Source: Straminergon stramineum (taxonomy: Eukaryota; Streptophyta; Bryopsida; Hypnales; Calliergonaceae). From it: DNA of 64,000 bases. The notes under the pieces are model-generated. The model did no database searches. It was not told the DNA's origin and was given only the letters and a program-made list of their open reading frames with translations. The translations under genes and the position numbers were made by a program. Positions 1 to 10,390 of this stretch are shown here, piece by piece (position 1 is the first letter of the stretch; each line of letters begins with the position of its first letter). The stretch spans positions 24,354,248 through 24,418,247 of the forward strand of contig OY987266.1 in NCBI GenBank assembly GCA_963920665.1. Reading direction: 5' to 3'.

Positions 1-454
1 GCATTTATGACCTCTTCCACCCCAAAAGGGTTTAGGGTTGTGTAAAAAAGCCGAATTCATGTTCATTGTAGAGCAAACTTGAAGAAATTAGAAAAAGACT
101 TTGGACACTTCTAAAGTAACCTCTATAATATCATTATGCAAAGGTAGAATGTAAGTATTTCAAGTTCTCCCTTTTTGTTTCAATAGAAGTCAATCATGTC
201 TCGTACTTTTATATTTCTGATTCCCTTTTTCCGTTTTGGCCCATTCCTTTTTTTTCTTTGTGAACATTGTAGACATATATTTGGAACCATAAAGAAACAA
301 GTCAAAATCTAATTCCACATTCTAGACCATATCATAGTGGTCTTATGATTTTATTCGAAAGCAAGCGAAATAGAAGTGGGAAGTTGTAATGCCAATGTTT
401 CTACCCCATATCAAGGTTTCTTTTAGCTATTATTTAGGATGGTCCATCCTTTTT
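1..454. other. Intergenic sequence, no gene seen
   Basis: AT-rich sequence leading into the GC-rich minisatellite. I see no coding region, RNA gene or clear repeat end here. Distal promoter sequence of the kinase-like gene could lie in it, but nothing specific supports that. Confidence 0.5.
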
Positions 455-640
455 GTACCCGTGGTCGCCCAGGACCAGCGGTCGCCCCCACGCTAATGGT
501 CGCCTCTATCCCCGAGGACCTCTAGAACCCACAGCCGCCCCCTCCCGCGGTCGCCCGTTTTGCATGCGCCAGACCCGCACGCGCCTCAAGGTGACCTCGG
601 GTACTTAAGCGGTCGCCCAGACCCGCGGTCGCCATTCTTG
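455..640 (+). repeat. GC-rich minisatellite, copy 1 (upstream of kinase-like gene)
   Basis: Degenerate short tandem units of the type ACCCGCGGTCGCCC alternating with ACCCGCACGCGCC, strongly GC-rich against AT-rich surroundings. It ends about 50 bp before the first in-frame ATG (690) and 140 bp before the preferred ATG (780) of the kinase-like gene. The same unit recurs at 2636-2751 and 8515-9065. Confidence 0.85.
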
Positions 641-779
641 GTCTTGCGCATTGGCTTTCATCCACCTTGAAGTGGCTGAATGCGTGCACATGGGCCAAGG
701 TGATTTCAGAAGGGGAAGTTTTTGCCCATTTTTCTCTCCAAGTTCAAGTCAAGAACGCCTCGTTTTTCAAAAGAGGACC

Positions 780-2368
780 ATGTCTACTTCAAAGGAAGGA
801 AGTAGTACGGGTCGGATATCGGCTTGGGAGAAGGACCTTGATAATCCTGCAGCATTTGTTGTAGATATAACTACCAAGGAGGTAATTGGGGGTGCCGGAC
901 CATCCAAGACAAAGAAGTCCAAGACAGCACACGATAAAGACCCTACCTATCCTCCAACACGATATACGACCTATGCGCAAGAGGCTTGTCTCCAATGGTA
1001 TGAGGAAAAAAGTGTACAATATTTGGAGAGGAAATACTTGAGAAATAAAGAGGCAGGCATCCAATCCTTGAAGGATGAGTTGGAGGAATTTATTACAAGG
1101 AAATGCAAGGAATCTTCAGACTATGTAGATGTGGATGAAGTGTATTTCAACCAATGGCAAACGTGGATTGGCAATTGCCTACAAACTGGTATATTCAACA
1201 CCAAGAAGTTGATGCTTGAGTTGCGACCTATAGTGCCTGGATTTGGAGAAACGGATAGGGCCCAGCAGTTCCGTAAGAAGATGGATTGGTGGCAAATTGT
1301 AGCAAAAAGATTGTCAAGGTCTGAAGCTAGGGGTATGGGGTGGCAGACAGATGCATTGAAGGCTGCATTTACAAGAGATAGTGGTTCATGTATCATGTGG
1401 GTCTACTCAGAGGCCAAGGTGGTCCCACTCACTGGATTTGACCGTCAAGGAGGATATGCAAAGGTGCGCAAGGTACGCATTGAAGGGATGTCCACGATCC
1501 CAGCACATGTACATTTCGCGGGAAATTGTCAAAGCAAAGGAACAAACGCGATGCGAGGGTGGAACAGTCAGTGGAGGCTTTGGTATGCCCATTGAATCAT
1601 CCGGCCATTATTAAATTCCTAGCTGTCCATGACCAAACAATGGAAGCATACACTTTGTGGTGGAATGGTGCTAATTTCAAAGAGTTGCTTCATTTGAATG
1701 AGAAGGTGGTGTCGCATGCGGAATGGCATGAAATCAAGTTGGTCAAGCAACTTACAAGCCAGCAACAAAAAGAAATTAGCCTCTTTCGAAGACACAAGGC
1801 GAAGTTGGCGTGGGCCCTGGTTTATGTGACAAGTCTCGTGTACAATGCTGGGGTGCTGCACAATGACTTGTCACCTGTGAACATATTGTTGCATTATCCC
1901 CCCTTCTTGGACGAAGAGATCAACATTGGGATTTGTGATTGGGGAATTGCAAGTCGTATTCAAGAAGGAGCTCCCTCGCATTTTGGATATGAAAAACAGG
2001 AAAAACTTGATGCTGAGAGGATGGGTCGTTGGTGGGCAGCTCCAGAGTTGTTCTATTTGTTTGGGCCAGAGGGTTCAGATACGAGTTTAGATGTGATGAA
2101 AGTGACCTACAAATATTCGGTGAAGTCCGACTCTTATTCCATTGGAAAGTTGACCCAACACATGAACATAGAACACATGGTTGAATACGACAAGGACTTA
2201 TTTAGAAATCATGAGTCATCAAGGTATTTTGCCATGAAGTTACGTGAACCAGTTGATGTTGATGTTAACAAAAGACCAACATGTGCGCAAGTGGTGGACC
2301 TCCTCATGGGTAAACCATGGTTCATGAAACCACCCGAATTCGTCTTTCGGGACTCTGTCCTCTCATAG
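780..2368 (+). CDS. Protein-kinase-like gene with a one-base frameshift
   Basis: Two open frames overlap. The first (ATG 780; an upstream in-frame ATG is at 690) carries a charged N-terminal region and then a degenerate glycine loop (GGYAKVRKV, near 1450-1476). The second runs to the stop at 2368 and carries a catalytic loop HNDLSPVN (from 1859), DWG in place of DFG (1937-1945), AAPE (near 2036) and a late KRP. The frames meet in GCGGGAAATTG near 1518-1528. One missing base there would join ..VHFAG to K, so the break falls at the expected ATP-anchoring lysine. The catalytic Asp, Asn and metal-binding Asp are kept; the HRD Arg is replaced by Asn, so it is a non-RD type. The N-terminal half is not recognised. 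It may be a young pseudogene or an assembly error (a gap lies 400 bp downstream). An intron is unlikely because the open frames overlap. No intron elsewhere. Confidence 0.7.
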
Positions 2369-2571
2369 GATTTGATGTAATAGTTTTCTAGTGGGAATAG
2401 TAACGTTGGCCACCTTATGAGCATCTCATTTTGGAAAAGCAATGCAAGTGTATAAACAAATTTTAATGTGAAGTGCATGTTTGGACCCAAAATATTGAGT
2501 ATTGTACAGACACATCACCTACTTGCATGCATTTGGGTTTGAATATGAATTCTTTACATGGTTCATTTGGG

Positions 2572-2607
2572 GGTAAGGCAATCTAATTGTTAAGGCAATC
2601 TAATTTC
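2572..2607 (-). repeat. Terminal fragment of the TA-family MITE
   Basis: A short stretch (GGCAATCTAATTGTTAAGGC and following bases) closely matches the terminus of the TA-family element at 57470-57508. No second end is seen, so this is a solo end or a decayed copy just after the kinase-like gene. Confidence 0.45.
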
Positions 2608-2635
2608 ACTATTCAGTGAAGGTATGTGCCTTTGT

Positions 2636-2751
2636 GGTCGGGGGTTTGGGACCCGCGGTCGCCCCAGACCTGCACGCGCCCCCAATCGCGGTTGCACCAG
2701 ACCTGCGGTCGCCCAGACCCGCATGCGCCCCAGTGTGCGTTCCCCTCACCC
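2636..2751 (+). repeat. GC-rich minisatellite, copy 2 (upstream of coiled-coil gene)
   Basis: Same units (ACCCGCGGTCGCCCC, AGACCTGCACGCGCC) and same orientation as at 455-640. It runs straight into the assembly gap, so its true length is unknown. The next gene starts at 3122. Confidence 0.85.
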
Positions 2752-2951
2752 NNNNNNNNNNNNNNNNNNNNNNNNNNNNNNNNNNNNNNNNNNNNNNNNN
2801 NNNNNNNNNNNNNNNNNNNNNNNNNNNNNNNNNNNNNNNNNNNNNNNNNNNNNNNNNNNNNNNNNNNNNNNNNNNNNNNNNNNNNNNNNNNNNNNNNNNN
2901 NNNNNNNNNNNNNNNNNNNNNNNNNNNNNNNNNNNNNNNNNNNNNNNNNNN
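2752..2951. other. Assembly gap of 200 N
   Basis: Exactly 200 N. The round number suggests a placeholder, and the gap falls inside the minisatellite, which is a likely cause of the assembly break. Apparent reading frames across it are meaningless. Confidence 0.99.
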
Positions 2952-3121
2952 AATCACACCGAATTGTTTGAAACTTGATTGTGATTGTAAATGCTCATGT
3001 TGATGTATTTGTAAATGTGAATTACCACGAGGTAATAGATTTAAGTTTGGACAACCACGGTTTTAGGCTTGGTATATTTGGCATAGTATCCGAGTAGAAT
3101 TGATCGTATAGATTGAGCACT

Positions 3122-4585
3122 ATGGAGAATGAGCCCCCACCATTGACGCCTGCCACAATCAAACGCCTTACACGACAAGAGATGAAGCTCATCCGCGACA
3201 AGGGTCGGAAACGGTCCGGTAAAATTCACAAGAAGCGTGTGGCCATTTTGATCCATCCAAAGATTAAGGCATTTAAAGGTTGGAGAAATGAACCTGAGCC
3301 TTGGAGTTACAAAACTGTTTGCAAATACGTGGATTGGTGCCACATCAGCAAATTATTTCCCTTGTGTCGGCATAAAGAGCATTTGAAGCAAAAGAAAGTA
3401 AATCTTGCATACTCCAAGGATGAGGGCTTCATACTTAGATGTTGTGAGGTGTGGAAGCACTTGTATTTGGAGGACTCAACTTACCGAAACGACAATTTCT
3501 GTTTCTTTCTTGTGAGAATGGTGTATGCTGAATATGTGTTGAAGAAGGAGGTGGATTGGTCAACATTGAAGGAGGTCCCTATTGCGATCATTCCAGAGAC
3601 TGCAAAAATTTTACCACCAAATGAACCTGTGGATGTAAAGAAGATGTTATCCAAGGTGAAGCGTGGGAAGTCATTTGTTCGCGATGAAAGCGTGGTTTGG
3701 TCAGAGACTTCTAGCTCTGATCTACACACCCATGAATACGATGGACATTCTTTCCACAGTGATGAGGAGGAGGTTGCCATACAAGAATCTAGGCTGGCTG
3801 TGGATGTGGGAGTCGACCAAAGTGGACAATCAGCTCAAGAGCCCATCATAGTACAAGATACGGATGAAGAAGGCATGGATGATGGGGTGGCTAGGAGAGT
3901 GGACCCCGTTTTGCGAGAGGGTGACGGGAGTGGTGGAGGAAGCGATTTAGAAAATGAAGAGGCAATGTTGCTTGCCAAAATAGAAAGTGCAAAATTAGCA
4001 TTGCGTGCAAAGAACGAGCAATTGAAAACTTTGAAGGAGCAAGAAATGAATCCCACTTTCGTAGAGGTGTTGAAGCAATGGTTGAAGGCCATAACGAACG
4101 TCATCGAAGAGAATGACAAGGGCTTCCATTCCTTCAAAAGAAATCGCGATTTTTATTTGAAGGAAATGAAGAGTGGGAAGGTGCATAAAATGGACCATTA
4201 TTTGATATGGGAATCAAAACTCGAAACCCTTGTCCGCAAACGTCAGCAGGCAGAGAATGAAAGGCGAAGCCTAGACCTTCAAATAATAGAGAAGGAGAAA
4301 GAATATTACGAGGCTGCCGTCCAGCACGTTCCAAAAGTAGAGCTTTTGGCTTCTTCCTCAACATATGGTAGTGTTGCTGGAGAAGTAGCAACGCTTGAGA
4401 AGTTGGTGAAGTTCCATGAGCAAAGATTACCATTGATGGTATCAAAGTTGGAAGGTTTGAGGGCAGAAAGTCGTTTTTTTTCGGATTGGTATAAGTGGAA
4501 TAGAGCTAGCATAGGGAAGTCTGATGCAGAATTACAGCAAATGGGTCCGGAGCCCATTTTGAAGGACTACCTCAACACAAAATAA
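3122..4585 (+). CDS. Coiled-coil protein sharing an unknown N-terminal domain with the RING gene
   Basis: Intronless, 487 residues from ATG 3122. Residues about 28-155 match the N-terminus of the RING protein at 5839-8331: both have RKR.G.IH.KR, then AFKGW..EPEPW, then WCHI.K.FPL.RH, and later a KEV.WST block. I do not recognise this domain. A low-complexity acidic and serine-rich stretch follows, then predicted coiled coils near residues 275-310, 363-403 and 420-450, rich in Glu, Lys and Leu heptads. No membrane segment or signal peptide. The minisatellite and the gap lie just upstream. An AATAAA overlaps the stop (4581-4586). Function unknown; scaffold-like by composition. The gene looks intact. 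Confidence 0.8.
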   Translation: MENEPPPLTPATIKRLTRQEMKLIRDKGRKRSGKIHKKRVAILIHPKIKAFKGWRNEPEPWSYKTVCKYVDWCHISKLFPLCRHKEHLKQKKVNLAYSKDEGFILRCCEVWKHLYLEDSTYRNDNFCFFLVRMVYAEYVLKKEVDWSTLKEVPIAIIPETAKILPPNEPVDVKKMLSKVKRGKSFVRDESVVWSETSSSDLHTHEYDGHSFHSDEEEVAIQESRLAVDVGVDQSGQSAQEPIIVQDTDEEGMDDGVARRVDPVLREGDGSGGGSDLENEEAMLLAKIESAKLALRAKNEQLKTLKEQEMNPTFVEVLKQWLKAITNVIEENDKGFHSFKRNRDFYLKEMKSGKVHKMDHYLIWESKLETLVRKRQQAENERRSLDLQIIEKEKEYYEAAVQHVPKVELLASSSTYGSVAGEVATLEKLVKFHEQRLPLMVSKLEGLRAESRFFSDWYKWNRASIGKSDAELQQMGPEPILKDYLNTK

Positions 4586-5838
4586 AATACCTAGGAATAC
4601 AATGAGGATAAATACTTTCATCATGATTATTTTGTATTTTGCCTATCTTGGTGTTATAAAGAAATGCAATGTTTTGAGATAAAACAATGTATATGGTGTC
4701 TTGAAGCAATGTGTGTACTAGAATAGTTAAATTGGTGTGGGCACACTAGTGGTGTGCATGGAAGGGAGAAAATGCCACACCATTTGGGGATCTTACAACT
4801 TTTCTATATGGATGAATATGTCTCTCTCATGTTTTGGGAGAAGGTGATGGTATGATGAATGGAATGGGATTCTTGCACATAATTACAGTCGAATAGGAAC
4901 ATGGGATTGATGGGAAGTTCTTGATTCTTGACTGTAAAAGTTGACATAGTATTTTCACTATTTTGTGAGAATGTCGTCATGAAATCTACAGTACAACTTG
5001 TATTAATGATTTTCATATGAATAGTGGAGAACGAAAAACCAATTATGCCCCAAATACCATATTAATCGAGGAAATTTATTGAGCTTATTTGTCTCAGGTG
5101 ATTTGCTGCATTGTTCCTCCTTGTATATAGGATTTTTTAGAATTCTAACTTTAGCGTAATTTGAAGAAAATTACAATGGATATTGAGGAATTAGGTAGGT
5201 TTTATATGTAAGTTGGCCTACTGATGTTTTTTATGAATTTGAATTTTGACCTCCAAGGACAGGGTGAACCATTTGAAGGTATGGTAATGTGAAGTCAACA
5301 AGTCAACATCCACGAAAAGGGGCATGTTGTATTTGAACCCCTTTTATTCCTTCTTTGGCCAAGTATCTTGAAAGCTTAGAGGAAAAGCTTTGTATAATTA
5401 GAACCTCATGATTTTAAAGAATATGAAAGGAAATATCCAATTGGACAATGATGCTCCACTCTAGTGAGTAGTGACCTAGTTTTCTTCTCAATGCAAGTGA
5501 AATTAATTTGAAAAGTTAAACTTTAGGAGCTTTGTTGATTTGATTCATACAAACTATTTTTGGAAGAACTCGAAAAGATCATTCTCGACATGATTTCAGA
5601 AATTGGTGCTTTGGTAGAGAGGAAAAAAAGGTAGTATTAAATAAAAATCAATGCCATATGGAATTGCCGTACATAGGTATGCTAGGAAGTCGTAGAAGTG
5701 GAATGAAAGAAGCAAACCCTAAACCACTCCATCGTACTTGCCAAAACAACTAGAAACATAGTGTAACTAAAACCTAACCCTTACTTGTCATCTATTATGA
5801 TGGGAGGTAAGGCTAAATTGCATGATTCCTACGAATGT
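4586..5838. other. Intergenic sequence between convergent genes
   Basis: About 1.25 kb of AT-rich sequence holding the 3' ends of the coiled-coil gene (+) and the RING gene (-). I see no gene, RNA or transposon terminus in it. Confidence 0.5.
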
Positions 5839-8331
5839 CTAGTCAATTACATTTGGGTTGTTTTGAGAGCCACTTCCTTCACCTTCTTCGTAGGTCGATG
5901 CTTCCCCAACCCCTAGCTTTCGTTTTGCACGAGTTCGTGAAGCTGGTCCGTCTGCCTTCAAAATTGATTGCAACACGTTGGAGTCCTGTAGAGCTTGGAG
6001 GGTCCTTGTTGTTTGCGGAGAATGTGCTTCCAACAAGTAGTCAAGTGCTTGACTTTGGTAATATGGTCCGTACGTAGAGTCCAGGTAAGCCATACTAGTC
6101 AAGTCTTCTAGGGAGGCACTATCATCTTGATTAGCCACCCTTTCTCCTTCTAAATTCCAACGGTGTCGTTGCGGATGAGGACCCCACTTGAAGGTTGAGG
6201 AGGTCTTGTCCCAATATCCACCAAGGCATTGGAAGAAGAATGCCCTCCTCCCTTCGTTTTGTAGCCCCTTTCCCATGAGCCTTAGTGCAACTCTAGCAAT
6301 TTCGTCTGGGTCTGTTTCCCAATTCAATTGCGAGCTAGCAGGTCCTTTTTCTTGATCATGTTGTCCTTCTCGCCAACTCCAAACCAAATCTGGGCCCCAC
6401 AAGGTTGTGTCAGCCGTAGTATCATGTGTGTGTTTCCAAGAAGGAGGCATGTAGGTCGTCAAGTTGAACATGGTATATAGGCGATCATGGAATGGTGCTG
6501 AACAAATCACACAACGTCGTCTAATCAAGCATTGTGTGATGAGACATTGGGGGTGGTATACATGCGCACAAGATCCTAGTGCCCAACCCCCTTCGGGGCC
6601 AAATTGTTCAAGACATATGGGGCATTTGGTATGGTCCAAAACAAAAGGTGCAGGCTTGGGCCACAATAGCATTCGTTTCTTCTCTTCTATGTGGCTAGAC
6701 ATTTGGTTTTGGTGGTCCCAACCATTTTTGCTCCAATCTATGACCTCCTTTTGTGGCAATTCCACCATGCACATGTTATTGGGAAACATGTCCTCCAACA
6801 ATGCCCATGACGTCAGTCCATTCTCACGTTTAGGAGCATTTGCAACAAAGTTTCTAGAAACTTTCTCTAGCTCCTTCGCAACTTGTTGGGATCTATCCAC
6901 GGAGAGAATGTAGGCGACCTTCCAATGGTAGTATGTGGTAGTCAACTCAACCAACTTTCTTCGAAGCATCTTATTTTCTTCTTGAAGTCCATGGTCTTTC
7001 TCCAATTGAATAATTGATGGAACCACAGGAAACGAAAGAGAGTCTTGGGTCCCATTGAGGTCAATTGTGTCATTGGTAGTATATCTTGTGACAATATTAG
7101 GAAGTGTATTTGGAATGATGGGGGAGTGTCTAGTGCGCTTGGCAAGAGGAGAACGTTGAAGGATATGGTTGGTAAGGTCCCCCACAACCTTGTCCACATT
7201 TTGGAGGTTCTGCTCAACAAAGGCGTCATCCATATCCGACAAAGTGAAAGTATCAGGGTCTTTCTCACGGAGGCGTTGCAGTTCTGTAGTTTGTTGAGAG
7301 ATGAGTGTACTTTTTTGTTCACATTCACATCGCAATTTCCTCATTTCATTCTGTAGTGAAGAAATTTCAACATCTTTGGTCTTGAGGAGGTCCAGAGCTT
7401 TTGCCAAAGTCATAATGTTATGGCTTGAGCCCATTGTTGATGGAGAAATGGGAACACGGTTAGTTTCTTCCATAGCCGTGTCCTCATCGGGCCCAAAGTC
7501 GAAGACGTCATTTGTGCGCTGTGTTGGCAGTGATGGGTTAGGAACTATAGTTGGAATCGATGCGGGTCCCACTCGTGTTGTTGAACGCCGTACTCTAGAT
7601 GGTTGCCTTGGTTGTTGTCCCGTGGATGTTGCGGGTCCTTCTACAACTTCATTTTGAACCTCATTGGGGCAAACAGATTGCTCCACGATTCGTATGACCC
7701 TATGGACGCGCATACCATCAGAGTCATCATCTTCTTCAGACTCCTCAGTGTCAACCTTAGTGGCAAGGATTTGCGTTTTGTATGCACTTCGAATAGGACC
7801 GAGTCCCCCCTCAGGAAAAGCTAAAACTCCTTTTGGGATGAAACCACTCTCTGGACGAGTGACATATGTACTTCCCTTGATTGTGCTCCAACCAACCTCC
7901 TTGTTTAGAGCGACCTCAGCATATGCTCCTCTAGCAAGGAAGAGGGGGACCTCGTTCCTATCTACAAAGGCGGTTTTGTAGAGGACTTGCCACAATTCAA
8001 TGCATCTTTGAAGGAATGCTGGATTCTCACAGTACTTCAAGTTGGCCTTATTGGTGTGCCGATTATAATGATGACGCCATAAAGGAAAGAACTTGCCGAT
8101 GTGGCACCACTCGATGTAGTCTTCACAGGTTTGTGTTGTCCAAGGCTCTGGTTCTTCATTCCAACCCTTAAAAGCAAGGTGGTTTTCACTATTGAGCACG
8201 TGCAATCGCTTCCGATGAATAGTGCCCCTACGCTTGCGATGTTTGTCTTTGGCAGCCTTCCGTAATGCCCCGGCGGTCTGTGCAGCTGCGGAGATAGGCA
8301 ATGCCCTGGCATTGTTAACTCCAGTGGCCAT
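5839..8331 (-). CDS. RING-H2 zinc-finger protein with unknown shared N-terminal domain
   Basis: Intronless, 830 residues from ATG 8331. The frame stays open upstream to 8469 without a better ATG. Residues about 32-155 share the unnamed domain of the gene at 3122-4585 (RKRRG.IHRKR, AFKGW.EEPEPW, WCHIGKFFPLWRH). An acidic run lies near 195-204, and coiled coils are likely near 307-357 and 440-500. A C3H2C3 RING has ligands C570, C573, C588, H590, H593, C596, C607 and C610. Such fingers usually bind an E2 and act in ubiquitin ligation, so an E3 ligase role is likely by family but not shown. The region after the finger (to 830) is conserved-looking and rich in Trp but not recognised. A GC-rich minisatellite starts 184 bp upstream of the ATG, in the same sense orientation as in the two neighbouring genes. 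Confidence 0.85.
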   Translation of the reverse strand: MATGVNNARALPISAAAQTAGALRKAAKDKHRKRRGTIHRKRLHVLNSENHLAFKGWNEEPEPWTTQTCEDYIEWCHIGKFFPLWRHHYNRHTNKANLKYCENPAFLQRCIELWQVLYKTAFVDRNEVPLFLARGAYAEVALNKEVGWSTIKGSTYVTRPESGFIPKGVLAFPEGGLGPIRSAYKTQILATKVDTEESEEDDDSDGMRVHRVIRIVEQSVCPNEVQNEVVEGPATSTGQQPRQPSRVRRSTTRVGPASIPTIVPNPSLPTQRTNDVFDFGPDEDTAMEETNRVPISPSTMGSSHNIMTLAKALDLLKTKDVEISSLQNEMRKLRCECEQKSTLISQQTTELQRLREKDPDTFTLSDMDDAFVEQNLQNVDKVVGDLTNHILQRSPLAKRTRHSPIIPNTLPNIVTRYTTNDTIDLNGTQDSLSFPVVPSIIQLEKDHGLQEENKMLRRKLVELTTTYYHWKVAYILSVDRSQQVAKELEKVSRNFVANAPKRENGLTSWALLEDMFPNNMCMVELPQKEVIDWSKNGWDHQNQMSSHIEEKKRMLLWPKPAPFVLDHTKCPICLEQFGPEGGWALGSCAHVYHPQCLITQCLIRRRCVICSAPFHDRLYTMFNLTTYMPPSWKHTHDTTADTTLWGPDLVWSWREGQHDQEKGPASSQLNWETDPDEIARVALRLMGKGLQNEGRRAFFFQCLGGYWDKTSSTFKWGPHPQRHRWNLEGERVANQDDSASLEDLTSMAYLDSTYGPYYQSQALDYLLEAHSPQTTRTLQALQDSNVLQSILKADGPASRTRAKRKLGVGEASTYEEGEGSGSQNNPNVID

Positions 8332-8514
8332 CAATGATTGTCGTGTCCAAGGCTCAAAAAACTCTTTTGGGAGTTTAGGTGGTCCACAACTACTAAGGTA
8401 AGAAGGGTGGATGAATGTAATAAATAGTAAATAGTCAAGGTTCACGCATGTAGCCACTAAAGGATACAAGACAAGAAGCCTTAATGAAAGGTGCCCAGAA
8501 GGTCTTGGGCGAGT

Positions 8515-9065
8515 GGATAAATAGATGGGGCGAGCACGGGTGAGAGTTGGTCATGGGGCGCGTGCGGGTGGGCGACCACTAGTTGAACCCGCGGTCTCCA
8601 GGGGGCGCGCACGGATCTCGGGGAGCAACTACGGGTCTGGTAGGGCGCATTCGGGTTCGAGGAGGCGACTGCGGGTCCAGGGGCGCGTGCGGGTCCTCGG
8701 AGGGGCGACCTCGGGTACAAGGGCGCGTGCGGGTCTTTTGGGGGGCGACTGCGGTTACAAGGGCGCGTGCAGGTCCTTTGGGAGGCGACTGCAGGTCTTT
8801 GGGGCGCGTGCGGGTGACTTGGGAGGCGACTGCGGGTCTTTGGGGGCGCATGCGGGTCCCTTGGGAGGCGGCTGCAGGTCTTTGGGGGCAACCGCGGGTA
8901 ATTGTGGGGCGTTACTTCTCTTTGGGTTCTCACTTCGTGTCTTTGCTTCGCAACTTGCCACATACTCAACACCCGCGGTCGCCCACCAGCCTGAACCCGA
9001 AGTCGCCCTACCCGTGGTCGCCCAAACCCGAGGTCGCCCACACCCGCATGCGCCCCTTTAGGATG
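8515..9065 (-). repeat. GC-rich minisatellite, copy 3 (upstream of RING gene), with an inversion
   Basis: From 8515 to about 8905 the + strand reads GGGCGCGTGCGGGTC and GGAGGCGACTGCGGGTC in units of roughly 30-35 bp, the reverse complement of copies 1 and 2. Read along the RING gene it therefore has the same orientation as the others. From about 8970 to 9060 the units flip to the + orientation. Open frames through it encode only Gly/Arg or Pro/Arg low-complexity peptide. Confidence 0.85.
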
Positions 9066-10390
9066 CTACGTGGAAGACACGTGTCTGCCACATGGCATCC
9101 AGGTGGCCTCACGAGCAGGGTAAAATTTTTTTTAAAAGTCAAAGGTAAGTTTGACTCTATTAGACGGACAAGAGGGTCTACTTGACGTGTTGGACGTCGT
9201 GTTCGTCGAGTTGTCGAACTGTCCGCTGGAACAACCATGCAGCCAAGGATGGATGCAAATGAAGAGGCACCACGGAGGAATTGGTAGTATAAGTAGTTAT
9301 GAGTTTTATTGTGTAGGCGCAGATGAGTAGAGTCTAGCCTCTTTTTGTGTGATCATTTTTTGAAGATTATATTTTCTATGCACATTTTCTATGATCTTTT
9401 CTATGAACTATTTTATAAATATATTTTTCACAATTCACTTTAGTGATAAATGATTTTGTGATGTATTAATATGCAATTGTGTTAAGTTGTGTTTGATGAA
9501 CTATGAATGTGTGTGTGATACAAAGTTGTTGAATGCAAGTGCCTATTGATAAGACTATGTGTATGTTTGGGATTTAATGAGTGGTGAAATTAAGATAATT
9601 TAAAATTGGAGAATGTATAGTTGTTTAAGTTTAAATTTATGAGAGAAAATTGAAGAGTGATTCTTTACAATTTATAGGTGAATGGTGTATGCATGATAAA
9701 TCATAGCATTGTTTTTAGTTTATTATGAGTGTATAGTGTGTTATTAATGTTGGATCTAAATTGACTATTGCTATGGCCAATGCAAAATGGCTAATTGTTT
9801 GATAGTTAAGGCTATGTAGTCGGTTGAGTGAATATTATGAATGAAAGAGTAAATATATTTTAAGAAAGAATAATTGTGAGTGATTCTAAACTTTTAATAT
9901 GATAATGAGTATCATATAGATGTGATTTGTAATATTTATTATTTTATGAATTAAGATGGTGCAAACAAGAATAAATGAGAGAAAATAATTAATGGAGGTT
10001 ATTAAGTTTTGTGAATCAATATTTAATCAAAATGAAAATGAAGTTAATTAAGAAGAGATTATTGTGATAGAATTAATGGAAGAATTCATATAAAATAAAA
10101 AGTCCACAGATATTGATTATGAAATTAGACTATGGCTTGATTATCAACTTAAAAGCAATTATATGAAAATTGATTATGCCCATGAGTGATGTGCATTGAG
10201 AGAATTAAGATTCTATATCCCATGGGTTGTTTTCTAAATTTATCCAAAATAAACACATTCCTAGTGTTATTCATAGATCTCTTTTATAAGATATACATGG
10301 ACAGTTTTAATGTTGAAATTTCTTTATGAGGCAAATTAGCATATTATTTCCTGGATAAAATGTCATATCACCTATGAGTGACCTTAGCTA
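9066..10390. other. AT-rich intergenic sequence
   Basis: No gene seen. A palindromic G-box core CACGTG lies at 9078-9083, about 750 bp upstream of the RING start. That may be chance. The rest is anonymous AT-rich sequence. Confidence 0.4.

Noticed and set aside
2613..3003. Frames running through the N gap
   Set aside because: They consist mostly of undefined bases and minisatellite.
8481..9238. Several overlapping Arg/Gly/Pro-rich frames near 8.5-9.2 kb
   Set aside because: They are translations of the GC-rich minisatellite in several frames and both strands.
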